Shown here one piece after another: positions 1 through 8,535 of a stretch of DNA of 64,000 nt. Made by a program: the position numbers and the translations under genes. Under the pieces are notes generated by a model. That model did no database searches. It was not told the DNA's origin and saw only the letters and a list, made by a program, of their open reading frames with translations. This stretch comes from JAWLHU01 sp041690255 (GTDB lineage: Bacteria; Bacillota; Sulfobacillia; Symbiobacteriales; Symbiobacteriaceae), in NCBI GenBank assembly GCA_041690255.1, contig JAWLHU010000004.1:1-64000 (forward strand). The letters are read 5' to 3'. Numbering within the stretch: the first letter of the stretch is position 1; every line of letters starts with the position of its first letter.

Positions 1-70
1 CACGGTTCCCCGCAGGGGCATGAGGTAGCCCCTGTCCGCCCCACGGGGCGGCATCTATCTCAAGCGCCTC

Positions 71-736
71 GTGGCGCACTACGTGGGAAATAACCCGGTG
101 AACTATGTGGACCCGACTGGTCACATGGGTCAGCGGTCTGACCGAATTCCCGATGGTGATTTCGGCGGAGGTGGCGGCCCGGGATCGATCAGCGTTCCGG
201 TTCCACCATCCACGACTACCTCGGCTATTGACAGTGTAGTGTTTAACCCCCTAACCGTAATTCTTGGTGGGCTCGGTCTTGCGCTCTTTGGAGACATACT
301 TTCCGATTTGATCTTCGACAAGACCACAGAGCGTACAAAGGAAGAGGAACGTACGATTCTCTATCACTACACCGATGCGGAGGGGTACGGTAAGATTCTG
401 ACGTCCATGCAGATCAACGCATCCAACCGAGAAAAGGGCGATGCGGTTCACGGCGAGGACGTATACCTGACGAATGTACCTCCTGGATCCGGGACGAAGG
501 AGGGGTTGACCTACAGTCTGTGGTTCAGCACACAGCCCAAGTACTTGAAGCGGACAGAGTACTTCATAGCCATTGACGTTACCGGACTGGAGATCGTCCC
601 TATGGCATATGGGTACATTCTGAGGCGGCCCGGGCTCCATCCTCTCAGTTTGCACGGCCGCTTGACGGCCCACGGCCCCAACCGGCTCCCAACCCTAGAG
701 GAACTCAACAACTCGGAAGGAGGTCCACTGCAGTGA
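71..736 (+). CDS. Orphan Rhs C-terminal tip with HYD1-type ADP-ribosyltransferase toxin domain (5' end displaced)
   Basis: Residues 4-18 are the hallmark end of an Rhs core (YVGNNPVNYVDPTGH). They are followed by a variable tip: a Gly/Pro-rich linker, a hydrophobic stretch (about 56-80) and a C-terminal domain (about 95-215) with LYHYTDAEGYGKIL, a GEDVYLTN segment and a beta strand FIAIDV. This matches the HYD1-type ART toxin fold found at Rhs/polymorphic-toxin tips. Upstream of the GTG at 71 the frame meets a stop at 26-28, and none of the frames in the first 70 bases encodes Rhs core. The tip is therefore detached from a full Rhs gene, as in silent tip cassettes. Predicted role: NAD-dependent ADP-ribosylation of a target-cell protein if joined to a core. 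The downstream partner overlaps by 4 bp. Whether it is expressed alone is unknown. Confidence 0.7.
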   Translation: MAHYVGNNPVNYVDPTGHMGQRSDRIPDGDFGGGGGPGSISVPVPPSTTTSAIDSVVFNPLTVILGGLGLALFGDILSDLIFDKTTERTKEEERTILYHYTDAEGYGKILTSMQINASNREKGDAVHGEDVYLTNVPPGSGTKEGLTYSLWFSTQPKYLKRTEYFIAIDVTGLEIVPMAYGYILRRPGLHPLSLHGRLTAHGPNRLPTLEELNNSEGGPLQ

Positions 737-1026
737 GATACTTCAAGACGGAGCGTGGAGCCCCCTACAACTTCACTTCATGGTACGAGTTTGAGGGCGA
801 TCGTGCGGTAAGGCAGATAGACATTTATGAAGGGGGGGGTGTTCTGTTATTGGAAGGGTCGGAACACTGCACAGAGGCTCCTCTCCAGGACATGGATAGA
901 GACGAAGAGATTAGGGGCGAGGAGTTCCAAAGCCTATGGGCCGAGCTGAAAACACGCCCTCACGGTACTCGTCGAACTGATAGCCCATTCCTGAAGAAGG
1001 CCATGTTAGGGAAACTAGACAGCTAG
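733..1026 (+). CDS. Putative immunity protein for the upstream Rhs-tip toxin
   Basis: A 97-residue soluble, acidic protein without signal peptide or recognisable family motif. The GTG start overlaps the TGA of the toxin gene (GTGA), the usual arrangement of a toxin and its cognate immunity protein, with AAGGAGG lying at 718-724. It is read from the same strand and followed by a hairpin. The immunity role is inferred from position and size only. No sequence motif confirms it. Confidence 0.55.
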   Translation: MRYFKTERGAPYNFTSWYEFEGDRAVRQIDIYEGGGVLLLEGSEHCTEAPLQDMDRDEEIRGEEFQSLWAELKTRPHGTRRTDSPFLKKAMLGKLDS

Positions 1027-1075
1027 TCTTCTTCTCTCTGTAGCCATTCCCGAAGCGGCAACATCTAAAGGAAAT

Positions 1076-1103
1076 GGGCGTGCGCCAGACCGGCTGCACG
1101 CCC
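1076..1103 (+). terminator. Hairpin after the toxin-immunity pair
   Basis: GGGCGTGC (1076-1083) pairs with GCACGCCC (1096-1103) across a 12-base loop, followed by TCCTTCT. It lies 50 bases after the immunity gene. The U tract is poor, so termination strength is uncertain. Confidence 0.45.
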
Positions 1104-1156
1104 TCCTTCTGTTCCTGGGTGAGTCACCCGAGGTGGTCTCGGGTGCCGTTGGGGTC

Positions 1157-1184
1157 TTGACGGGTGACAGGGCGGCGGTATACT
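1157..1184 (+). promoter_or_regulatory. SigA-type promoter facing decayed DNA
   Basis: TTGACG (1157-1162), a 16-base spacer and TATACT (1179-1184) form a near-consensus vegetative promoter. No intact gene follows. Downstream is a degraded coding-like stretch with a GGGGGAGGAGGG Shine-Dalgarno-like run at 1243-1255. Confidence 0.45.
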
Positions 1185-1675
1185 GGCATGCCGAAGGGAG
1201 CGGGGCCAGTCAAGGCCTCAACGGCCGGTGCTTGACGCATGCTAGGGGGAGGAGGGATCACCTCTGGCCCTGGCGCAGCACCTGACCCGAGCCCTGAGCC
1301 GTCTGGTCGAAGAGGTTCCGACAGGACTACGGCCCCATGGAGTACCTGGCCGTGGTGGAACTCACAACCGGAAAGCGAACCACTGGTGCTTTCAGACCGA
1401 TGTCTCGCCTGGTCCGCGCTTGGAGACCCTGCCTGGGGTCGACATGGTGATACCGGCGGAGTTGCTGGTAGGCACCGGGGATGTGGAGTGGAGTAACGGT
1501 TTTCGCAGTCGGGGACACAAGGCGGTCGCAGCCACTCCCAGAGGTATTCACGTGTTCCTCAACTGTCGGCTGGCGTCTTTCGAGGCCAGTGTGCTCGGGT
1601 GTTGTGCCATGCTCCAGCCCTGTGCAAGACCAAAGCCCAAGGTGAGTGAAGGGTGAGCGAGGGGTGAGTGGAGGG
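1185..1675 (+). pseudogene. Degraded, unrecognised coding-like stretch
   Basis: After the purine-rich run near 1245, short coding-like segments lie in different frames: LALAQHLTRALSRLVEEV around 1264-1318, then PMEYLAVVELTTGKR around 1332-1380 in a second frame, then a segment with VDMVIPAELLVGTGDVEW around 1440-1490. This looks like one gene broken by frameshifts. I cannot name its family. It could also be chance open frames in GC-rich DNA. Confidence 0.25.
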
Positions 1676-1683
1676 TGAGTGAA
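1641..1683 (+). repeat. Short tandem repeat, unit about 10-11 bp (GGTGAGTGAA-like)
   Basis: Four imperfect copies of GGTGAGYGRR follow one another. The tract lies inside the gene-poor stretch between the immunity gene and the first ger operon. Confidence 0.6.
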
Positions 1684-1749
1684 CAGTACCCTTTCGCTGC
1701 CCGTAAGGATATACGAGGTAGGTGACCGCAGCGGGAGCCCTTCTGCCAC

Positions 1750-1783
1750 AAGCCCTCCGAGGATCCTGCAGAGGGGCTTTTCT
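1750..1783 (+). terminator. Rho-independent terminator-like hairpin
   Basis: AAGCCCTC (1750-1757) pairs with GAGGGGCTT (1771-1779), one base bulged, followed by TTTC. It has no intact gene upstream and probably belonged to the decayed gene before it. Confidence 0.45.
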
Positions 1784-1922
1784 CATAGTGCGCCCGAATC
1801 GGCCTGCGAATGGCTCCCGTACGGTATGGAGAGGCAGCCAATCCATCCGGGCCGCACGCTCCTTATGCAAGCTGGCAGGCCGCCTGGCACAAGGGGTGTG
1901 TGTCGGTGGATGAACCTGTATG

Positions 1923-1969
1923 CAGGGTTCCCGTCTGGATATGCAAGGGTCCCGTCTGGATATGCAGGG
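1923..1969 (+). repeat. 21-bp direct repeat, two copies plus a stub
   Basis: Copies at 1923-1943 and 1944-1964 share CCCGTCTGGATATG and differ by one indel. The first bases of a third copy follow. The repeat lies just downstream of the gerAB stop, in DNA without a supportable gene. Confidence 0.6.
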
Positions 1970-2023
1970 TGGGTGAACCCTGTAGTACCTGCCCCCACCG
2001 GGATCGCGGCCAGGTCCTTGGGG

Positions 2024-3160
2024 TCAGCACTCACCGCGTCCCGATGCGGCCTGGGGTGGCGGTGGGGGAGTGGGCAACCTTCGCACCAGGGCGACCAGCC
2101 AGAGCAGCAGGGGCAGCCCCAGGGCAATGGGCAGGGCGATCACCGGCCAGATGTAGGTGTGAAAGTGGTCCAGCAGATGCCGATCTTCGGTGAGCAGGTA
2201 CTGACCGGGCAGGAGCAGCAGGGATCCCACAAAGAGGAAGCTGCCGCGCCCCGTCTTGATCGGGATGATGGTCCGCAGCGACTCCAGGCCCAGGTAGAGC
2301 AGGGTGGCGTTCTGGATCAGGGTGCCCCAGGCGAAGAGGACCATCATGATCAGCTCATAGCGGTGCAGGTAGATTCCCAGGGTGGCCGTCCGGGCCAACT
2401 GCATGCAGGCGATCAGGTACTGACCGGTCACCTCGGCTCCCATGGAGCCGATCTCGAGAACCGGCCAGATGATCACCGTCAGGGTGCTCAGGAGAATGGC
2501 CAGCCAGGAGAGGTGCAGCCAGCGCCCCGGGGCCGCATCCGTCCGGGGCCAGAGGAAGAGCAGCCCCACCAGGGACATGGCCGAGTCGGTCCAGGCGATC
2601 GAGCTGGCCTGCATGATCGGTAGCAGGCCGCTCTCCCAGGCCGGGAGCATGCGGGTCACGTCAAACCGGTCGGCGGCGCCGATCAGGACGAGGAAGCCGA
2701 GCAGCAGGGCCATGCCCAGGCCGGCAATCGCCAGCCGGGCGATCACCTCCAGCCCGAGGTAGACGGCGTAGAGAAAGAGTGCGGAGAGCCCGATCACGAA
2801 GACCGGTCTCGGGGTCTCGGTCAGCAGGTAATCCTTCAGGTGCAGTTCGATCGTGACCGCCGAGAGGACATAGGAGCCCAGGAGAAAGAATGCGAGCAGG
2901 AGCAGGACCAGCCCGCCCAGCCCCTTTCCCAGAACGACCTGTACCCATTCGGGTACCCGCTGGTTGGGAAACCGCCGGGCCAGTGCGACCAATGGCACGA
3001 CCAGAAGAAAAGCCCCGGCGAAGGAGAAGAGGGAGGCCAGCCACGTGTCCTGGGCCACCAATCGCGCCAAGGCGCCGGTGGTCAAGCCGATCGACTTACC
3101 GAAGGCAAGGCAGGCGATCAGGGCGACAGCCTGCGCCCCTGTGATCCGGATCTGTCCCAT
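2024..3160 (-). CDS. gerAB: Spore germination receptor subunit B (GerAB/APC-type permease)
   Basis: A 378-residue integral membrane protein with about ten hydrophobic segments, starting MGQIRITGAQAVALIACLAFGK, typical of GerAB/YndE endospore germination permeases (APC superfamily). The B subunit sits in the spore inner membrane, binds the germinant, and works with the A and C subunits. It is the last gene of a minus-strand operon, 47 bases after the C-subunit gene. The C-terminal tail is proline-rich (PTPPPPPQ). Length is normal for the family. The germinant cannot be read from the sequence. Confidence 0.92.
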   Translation of the reverse strand: MGQIRITGAQAVALIACLAFGKSIGLTTGALARLVAQDTWLASLFSFAGAFLLVVPLVALARRFPNQRVPEWVQVVLGKGLGGLVLLLLAFFLLGSYVLSAVTIELHLKDYLLTETPRPVFVIGLSALFLYAVYLGLEVIARLAIAGLGMALLLGFLVLIGAADRFDVTRMLPAWESGLLPIMQASSIAWTDSAMSLVGLLFLWPRTDAAPGRWLHLSWLAILLSTLTVIIWPVLEIGSMGAEVTGQYLIACMQLARTATLGIYLHRYELIMMVLFAWGTLIQNATLLYLGLESLRTIIPIKTGRGSFLFVGSLLLLPGQYLLTEDRHLLDHFHTYIWPVIALPIALGLPLLLWLVALVRRLPTPPPPPQAASGRGEC

Positions 3161-3207
3161 GGAGGGCCTCCTTCTCTCTGGTCGAGTCTGGTCGAGTCTG
3201 GTCGGAC

Positions 3208-4428
3208 CTAGTCCAGCCGCTTAGGGATCAGGGGACGAATGTAGAGGCCCATCTTCCCGAGCTGTACGCTGACATTGATCCGGGTCTGGACGGTGGGGAA
3301 GAGATCGCCCCACTCGGAGTGATGGGCCTGCCACCAGGCGGGGTACTCGTCGTGGAATCGCTTTGCGAAGAGGATCGCATCGAGCTTCAGTTCCTGCTGG
3401 AGAGTGCTGAGCGTGCCCTCAATCGACAGCCGGATATCGTCCTCGACGGCCCCGGCTACCTCCTGCAGCATGACCGAACGGCTTCTGCCCTCGGTCGGGC
3501 AGTCCCGCTCCGAGAGCCAGGCCCGTGAGCGCACGTTCAGATTGATCACCGGGGTACTCCCCTCAAAGTCGGGCCGGATCTGGACCTCGGGTGAGCGCAG
3601 TTCGATCGCAAGGCCCACGTTATCCGCATTCGGGCACGGAATGGAGATCACGGCATTCTTCATCTGGTCCCTCAGCCAGAGCAGCCCCCGGCCCTGTGAC
3701 CCGTCTACGAACCCGACCAGCTTGACCCCGTTGAAGAGGGCCGTACCCCGCAACTCCACCTGGAGGCCCAGCCCCTTCTCGCCTTGACTCTCCGGGGCTG
3801 CCGCCCGTGGGGTCAGCCTCACGGCTGAGATCACCGGGTGCTGATCTCCGGTAAGAACGGCGTGGATCACATGGTTCATGTCGGTCCGGACCGACTCACC
3901 CGGCAGGAAGGCGTAGCGCATGACCGCTGAGATCGAATTGGCGGGGATATCCTCCAACCCCGTCTTGGCCGCCACGACCGCCTGAGCGGTGCTCCCCCGG
4001 GCCACGACGACCCAGGTCCGCATGCGCAGCTCCTGGTTTCGGGTGAAGAAGTCGACGATCGGGGTGATATCTTCTCTGGCGACCTCCTCGCCGATCACAA
4101 CCACGTTGTTGTGCGCCCACAGGATCCGGCGTGATGTGAACTGCGCTAGGTTTCGAATCGCGGCGAAGATCGTGTCCCCATCGGCGGAGACGGTGTAGAC
4201 CGGCTCCTTGCCACCGCCGCCACCCCCGCCACCGCCGGCCTGTTCGGAGCGGGCGGAGCCGGGACGGGCGACCTGGATCGTGACCAGGAACCGGGAGGGA
4301 TCCTTCTCGGACCGGTCGATCCCAACGGCCATGACCAGGGCAATGTGGTTCATCTCCCGGGCATCCCAGCAGCCGGAGAGGCTGAGGAGGAGGAGTACCA
4401 GGATCAGCCATCTTGCTGTGCGCTTCAT
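3208..4428 (-). CDS. gerAC: Spore germination receptor subunit C (Ger(x)C lipoprotein)
   Basis: A 406-residue lipoprotein with signal peptide and lipobox LLSLSGC at about residues 14-20, followed by WDAREMNHIALVMAVGIDR, the signature start of mature Ger(x)C proteins. After diacylglycerol modification it would sit on the outer face of the spore inner membrane. Its ATG overlaps the A-subunit stop by 4 bp (ATGA), so the two are translationally coupled. Unusual feature: a run of about nine glycines at residues 64-73, after the first beta strand, matched by a longer run at the same position in the second operon's C subunit. Confidence 0.93.
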   Translation of the reverse strand: MKRTARWLILVLLLLSLSGCWDAREMNHIALVMAVGIDRSEKDPSRFLVTIQVARPGSARSEQAGGGGGGGGGKEPVYTVSADGDTIFAAIRNLAQFTSRRILWAHNNVVVIGEEVAREDITPIVDFFTRNQELRMRTWVVVARGSTAQAVVAAKTGLEDIPANSISAVMRYAFLPGESVRTDMNHVIHAVLTGDQHPVISAVRLTPRAAAPESQGEKGLGLQVELRGTALFNGVKLVGFVDGSQGRGLLWLRDQMKNAVISIPCPNADNVGLAIELRSPEVQIRPDFEGSTPVINLNVRSRAWLSERDCPTEGRSRSVMLQEVAGAVEDDIRLSIEGTLSTLQQELKLDAILFAKRFHDEYPAWWQAHHSEWGDLFPTVQTRINVSVQLGKMGLYIRPLIPKRLD

Positions 4429-5939
4429 GGCTGATCACCCCCGGGCGGTGCCGGCTTCTGGCCCTCCGGCTGCCGTCGGCTCCCCCCGGCACCGAAGTCC
4501 GGGCGGGTGCGCAGGCGCCACCAGGCACTGCGCTTGAGCGCATCCTGTTGCTCCGACGGGCGGTAGGGAGCGATTGGGGCCAGGTAGGGGGTACCGAAGG
4601 ACCGTAGGCTTGCCAGGTGGAGGGCAAGGACCGAGGTGCCAAGGATGAAACCCAGAGCGCCGACGAAGCCGCAGAGGAGAAGGAGGCCGAAGCGGACAAG
4701 GCGGATCACCAGGGAGAGGTTGTAGGCGGGCAGGGCAAAGCCGGCAAGGCCGGCGGCGGCCACGACAATAATGGTGCCGGGAGCGACCAGACCGGCCTGT
4801 ACGGCAGCCTGACCGATCACCAGGGCACCCACAATGGAGACCGTCTGGCCGACCACGGGTGGGAGCCGTAGTCCGGCTTCGTTAATGATCTCGAAGGTGG
4901 TCATCATGCCAAACACCTCCGCCAGGGTGGGGAAGGGGGTGCCCTCACGCCCGGCGGCTACGCTGAGCGCCAGGGGGGTGGGGATCATCTCGTGATGAAA
5001 GGTGACGAGCATGACGTAGACGGCGGGGAGGGTGAGCGAGAGGATCAGGGAGAGAAAGCGCAGGGCCCGGAAGGCGGTGCCGATCATGTAGTGCTGATAG
5101 TAGTCGCCGGGGGCCTGCATCAACTGGAAGAGCGTGATCGGCACGACGATGGCAAAGGGGGTGCCATCGACCACGATGCCGATCCTGCCCTCCAAAATGG
5201 CGGCGGCCAGCCGGTCCGGCCGCTCGGTGAGCATGACGGTCGGGAAGGGCGTGGTCGGCGAGTCCTGGATGAATTCGCTCAGGCTGTTCGCTCCCTGAAT
5301 CGCATCGACCCGGACCGCCTCCAGCCGCTTCCGCACCTCGGCGACCACCTCGGGATTGGCCACCCCTTCCAGATAGGTTATGGCGACCATGGTCCGGCTC
5401 CGGCGACCGATCTTGATCGACTGGATTCGCAGGCGGCGATCGGCCACCCGCCGGCGCAGGAGGATGAGGTTGGTGGGTAGGTACTCGACCATACCATCGC
5501 GCGGGCCCTGCACCTCGCGCTCGGCGCTGGGCTGATCAACACGCCGCCCGGGATTCCAGCCGGTGCTGATCAGAAGCGCCTGGCGGAAGCCGTCCAGGGC
5601 GAGGAGGGCCTGCCCGAAGAGGACGGCCTCGACACAGGCGGAGAGCCGCCTCTCCAGCTTGGCCTCGGCCAGGGGGAGCACGGCCTTGCGGAGCAGTTCC
5701 AGCGGGTTGTGACCCTGGTCAGGTGGCTCGAACGGGGGGTGGGTGTAGCGGGTCACCCCGGTAATGATAGCTTCGACCTTCTTCCCTTCGGCGAGGCCAT
5801 CAATGAAGAGGAGAAAACCGTGGCGCTCACCGCCCAGGTTCGTGAGAATGGGGCGGAAGCAAATGTCCAGGCTCGGCCCCAACGCTTGCCGGAGGGCCTG
5901 TTCCAGTTCGCCGATCACCGGACTCAGTTGCTCCTGCAC
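4425..5939 (-). CDS. gerAA: Spore germination receptor subunit A (GerAA family)
   Basis: A 504-residue GerAA/SpoVAF-type protein. It has a soluble N-terminal half, with the family block from about 215 (SLSEFIQDSPTTPFP, TERPDRLAAAILEGRIGIVVDGTPFA), then about five to six membrane helices, and a soluble C-terminal tail with LHLASLRSFGTPYLAPIAPYR. These germinant receptor A subunits are thought to form part of a germinant-gated channel in the spore inner membrane. GTG start at 5939, preceded by GGGGAGTGAGG. First gene of the A-C-B operon. A SigG promoter is expected but I could not place one with confidence. Confidence 0.93.
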   Translation of the reverse strand: MQEQLSPVIGELEQALRQALGPSLDICFRPILTNLGGERHGFLLFIDGLAEGKKVEAIITGVTRYTHPPFEPPDQGHNPLELLRKAVLPLAEAKLERRLSACVEAVLFGQALLALDGFRQALLISTGWNPGRRVDQPSAEREVQGPRDGMVEYLPTNLILLRRRVADRRLRIQSIKIGRRSRTMVAITYLEGVANPEVVAEVRKRLEAVRVDAIQGANSLSEFIQDSPTTPFPTVMLTERPDRLAAAILEGRIGIVVDGTPFAIVVPITLFQLMQAPGDYYQHYMIGTAFRALRFLSLILSLTLPAVYVMLVTFHHEMIPTPLALSVAAGREGTPFPTLAEVFGMMTTFEIINEAGLRLPPVVGQTVSIVGALVIGQAAVQAGLVAPGTIIVVAAAGLAGFALPAYNLSLVIRLVRFGLLLLCGFVGALGFILGTSVLALHLASLRSFGTPYLAPIAPYRPSEQQDALKRSAWWRLRTRPDFGAGGSRRQPEGQKPAPPGGDQP

Positions 5940-6031
5940 GCAGCCTCACTCCCCGCAGTCAGAAGCTCTCATTGCAGAGTCTCACCGGATAACCACGCGG
6001 GAATACGGATCGGCTCTCCCCGTCCGGCGAC

Positions 6032-6060
6032 TTGCCAAAGTGGTACCATTTCGCTACAAT
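6032..6060 (+). promoter_or_regulatory. SigA-type promoter of ndk
   Basis: TTGCCA (6032-6037), a 17-base spacer and TACAAT (6055-6060) lie 66 bases before the ndk start. Spacing is ideal and no other gene lies between. Confidence 0.7.
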
Positions 6061-6125
6061 CATGGAGGCAACAAAGGGATACTCTGGGCGAAAGAGCCCA
6101 TCTCTTGAAAGGGGATATTGTACAC

Positions 6126-6578
6126 ATGGAGCGCAGCTTTGTCATGGTCAAGCCCGACGGCGTTCAGCGTGGTCTCATCGGTGAGGTGATCAGCCGGTTC
6201 GAGCGCCGCGGTCTCAAGCTGGTTGGTGCCAAGCTGATGACCGTCTCCCGTGAGCTGGCCGAAGAGCACTACGCCGAACTGAAGGAGCGGCCGTTCTTCC
6301 CGGGCCTGATCCAGTTCATCACCTCCGGCCCGGTCATGGCGATGGTCTGGGAGGGGCCGAGCGCCATTGCCACCATCCGCAAGACCATGGGCGCGACCAA
6401 TCCGGCGAACGCTGAGCCCGGCACCATTCGGGCCGACTTCGCCTGCGACGTCTCCAACAATATCGTCCACGGCTCCGACGGCCCCGAGAACGCCGCCCGG
6501 GAGATCAGCCTCTGGTTCGGTGAGATCGGCGAGTCCTACAGCCGCAACATCGACGCCTGGATCTACCCTGTGAAGTAA
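6126..6578 (+). CDS. ndk: Nucleoside diphosphate kinase
   Basis: A 150-residue cytosolic enzyme that moves the gamma phosphate of ATP to nucleoside diphosphates. It begins MERSFVMVKPDGVQRGLIGE and carries the active-site motif NIVHGSDG, with the phospho-histidine at about residue 116. Full family length. The ATG at 6126 follows GAAAGGGGA. A longer open frame runs upstream but is not coding: the start, promoter and family alignment all agree on 6126. It is a single-gene unit with its own promoter and terminator. Confidence 0.97.
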   Translation: MERSFVMVKPDGVQRGLIGEVISRFERRGLKLVGAKLMTVSRELAEEHYAELKERPFFPGLIQFITSGPVMAMVWEGPSAIATIRKTMGATNPANAEPGTIRADFACDVSNNIVHGSDGPENAAREISLWFGEIGESYSRNIDAWIYPVK

Positions 6579-6591
6579 TCCCTCCACACAC

Positions 6592-6647
6592 AAAGGCCCG
6601 GCGCCAGCGCTCCCCCCGACGGGGCGGGGCTCTGGGCCGGGCCTTTT
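6592..6647 (+). terminator. Rho-independent terminator of ndk
   Basis: AAAGGCCCGG (6592-6601) pairs with CCGGGCCTTT (6637-6646), with an inner GC-rich arm and a TTTT end at 6644-6647. Confidence 0.8.
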
Positions 6648-6760
6648 CCGCTAGGTCCCCAAGAGCGAAGGAGCATGTGATGGCACGACGTCACACGCTC
6701 CGATCGGGCTACGCTAGACGCGTGGGGGGTCTAGGGGGGAGGATGCGTTCTTCCTCCCCC

Positions 6761-7528
6761 CTACTTTCCAGGAATCACTAAGACCGTGCCAGGCTTCAGC
6801 TGGTACGGCTCGCTCAGCCTGTTCGCCCGAGCGATCGCCGTGGCGGTGGTCCCATACTTCTTGGCCAGCCGCCAGAGGCTGTCACCCCGGCGGACGGTGT
6901 AGACCGTCTGGCTCTCCTTGGGCAGCAGGGAGCAGGGCACGTAGACATCGACAAACCCATCGCGGGTTGCCGTGGCGATCTCCCCGCCGGTGGTGGGGCG
7001 GGCGCTGACCAGCCCGCCGACGTAGAGACGGCCCAGCTCCTCCAACCGGCTCTCGCGCCCTACCACCATCACCTGGTAGAGGTACATGGTCTGCGCCCCG
7101 CTGGCCGCCGCCACCACCTCGGCCCGCCCGTCGCCGTTGATATCATCGAGGCTGACAGCACGGAAATAGGCGTTCGGATAGAGCAGCGTCTGGCAGAGGG
7201 GAGTAAGCCCCTGGGTCGTCAGGGCATATAGAAGAACGTTATCCTTCGTACCCACCGCTACGGTGCCGGGGCCGGCTGGGTCGACCTGCCCGATGGCAAG
7301 GGAGAGCCCGTCCTTGGGCATGGTGGCCTCCGCATGGAGCCCGTAGGTGTCGCCGGTCCAGCGGAAAATCTTCAGTTCGCGGCCGGCACAGGCGACGATC
7401 TCGGGCATCCCGTCCAGATCAACATCGCCGGTCGCTACCAGGAGCAGCCGTCCCAGGCCGCCCCCCCGCCATCGGCGGTGGTACTGGCCCTCCATGCCCC
7501 CTTCACCGTGCGCTCCGTGTTCGTTCAT
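6761..7528 (-). CDS. FG-GAP-like beta-propeller protein with C-terminal LysM domain
   Basis: 255 residues. The N-terminal 190 hold repeats of an FG-GAP/VCBS-type propeller with calcium-loop-like motifs DVDLDGMPEIV and DINGDGRAEVV. The C-terminal 45 residues are a LysM module (YTVRRGDSLWRLAKKYG, ending LKPGTVLVIPGK) that binds peptidoglycan or chitin-like glycans. The start at 7528 is chosen because AGGTGGGG precedes it; an upstream in-frame start at 7594 lacks this. No signal peptide or membrane segment is visible, which is odd for a wall-binding protein but typical of LysM spore-coat proteins such as SafA. A spore role is inference. Confidence 0.8.
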   Translation of the reverse strand: MNEHGAHGEGGMEGQYHRRWRGGGLGRLLLVATGDVDLDGMPEIVACAGRELKIFRWTGDTYGLHAEATMPKDGLSLAIGQVDPAGPGTVAVGTKDNVLLYALTTQGLTPLCQTLLYPNAYFRAVSLDDINGDGRAEVVAAASGAQTMYLYQVMVVGRESRLEELGRLYVGGLVSARPTTGGEIATATRDGFVDVYVPCSLLPKESQTVYTVRRGDSLWRLAKKYGTTATAIARANRLSEPYQLKPGTVLVIPGK

Positions 7529-7686
7529 AGCCGAGCCCCACCTCGTTATTTCCTCCCGCGACGAGCCCGGCGCCGGGCAGGCGCAGCGGATCAAGGTCGC
7601 CGGGGGTCGCCGTAGGGGCTCGATTCCATGTCACAACAGCCCCTGTGTCTCCAGCTTATGTCACCTGAAAGGTGGGTGTGCCTCCA

Positions 7687-8493
7687 TTGACCACGAAGAG
7701 CACGCAGCGGATCCGGCTTGCCATCATCGGCGGGACCGGGGTCTACGACCCCCGCATCCTGGAGAATATCCGGGAGGAGATCATCACCACCCCGTACGGG
7801 GATGCCAAGGTCCGGATCGGGACCTACGCCGGTGAAGAGGTGGCCTTCCTGGCCCGGCACGGCACCAACCACTCGGTGCCGCCGCACCTGATCAACTACC
7901 GGGCCAATATCTGGGCGCTCAAGATGCTCGGCGTGGAGCGGGTGATCGCCACCACCGCCGTCGGCTCCGTCAACCGGAATATGAAGCCGGGCGACTTCGT
8001 GATCGTCGATCAGTTCCTCGACTTCACGAAGGGGCGGCAGTCGACCTTCTTCGAGGGGGGCGATGCCGGTGTCGTCCACACCGACTTCACCGAGCCCTAC
8101 TGCCCCGAGATCCGGACGGTCCTGTCGGCGGCGGCTCAGGAGGTCGGGATCAGCGCCCACCCGAGCGGGACCTATGTCTGCACCGAGGGGCCGCGCTTCG
8201 AGACCCCGGCGGAGATCCGCATGTTCGCGACCCTGGGCGGTGACCTTGTCGGCATGACCAACGTGCCGGAGGTGGTCCTGGCCCGGGAGGCGGGGATCTG
8301 CTATGCCACGGTCTCCATGGTGACCAACTTCGCCGCCGGTATCTCCCCGACCAACCTGACCCACGAGGAGGTCCTCGAGGTCATGGCCGCCAACAGCGAG
8401 AACCTGAAGCGGCTCGTCATGGCCTCGCTGGCGAAGATCGCCGTCGAGCGCCACTGCCACTGCGGCCAGAACAACCAGGCGATGAAGGTGTAG
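7687..8493 (+). CDS. mtnP: S-methyl-5'-thioadenosine/thioinosine phosphorylase (predicted inosine-type specificity)
   Basis: 268 residues, PNP/MTAP phosphorylase family: glycine loop IIGGTGVYDP near the start, the phosphate-site segment RHGTNHSVPPHLINYRAN, and TEGPRFETPAEIRM. It would cleave the glycosidic bond of methylthio-nucleosides with phosphate to give methylthioribose-1-phosphate and base. At the base-reading position human MTAP has Asp220 and Asp222 (TDYD). This protein has TNFA (Asn214, Ala216), as in 6-oxopurine-type phosphorylases. I therefore predict methylthioinosine rather than methylthioadenosine as substrate. The TTG at 7687 follows GAAAGGTGG at 11 bases; an in-frame GTG at 7672 is the alternative. 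First gene of a four-gene run. Confidence 0.88.
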   Translation: MTTKSTQRIRLAIIGGTGVYDPRILENIREEIITTPYGDAKVRIGTYAGEEVAFLARHGTNHSVPPHLINYRANIWALKMLGVERVIATTAVGSVNRNMKPGDFVIVDQFLDFTKGRQSTFFEGGDAGVVHTDFTEPYCPEIRTVLSAAAQEVGISAHPSGTYVCTEGPRFETPAEIRMFATLGGDLVGMTNVPEVVLAREAGICYATVSMVTNFAAGISPTNLTHEEVLEVMAANSENLKRLVMASLAKIAVERHCHCGQNNQAMKV

Positions 8494-8535
8494 TCCCCAT
8501 CCCGCATCCACATTGAATGAACGGAGGCTGAAGGC

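Larger units (their letters stand above)
1676..2023. other. Gene-free stretch between decayed DNA and the first ger operon
   Basis: Open frames here have no family resemblance and no Shine-Dalgarno-backed start. Apart from the hairpin at 1750-1783 and the direct repeat at 1923-1969 I see no gene or recognisable RNA. Confidence 0.5.
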
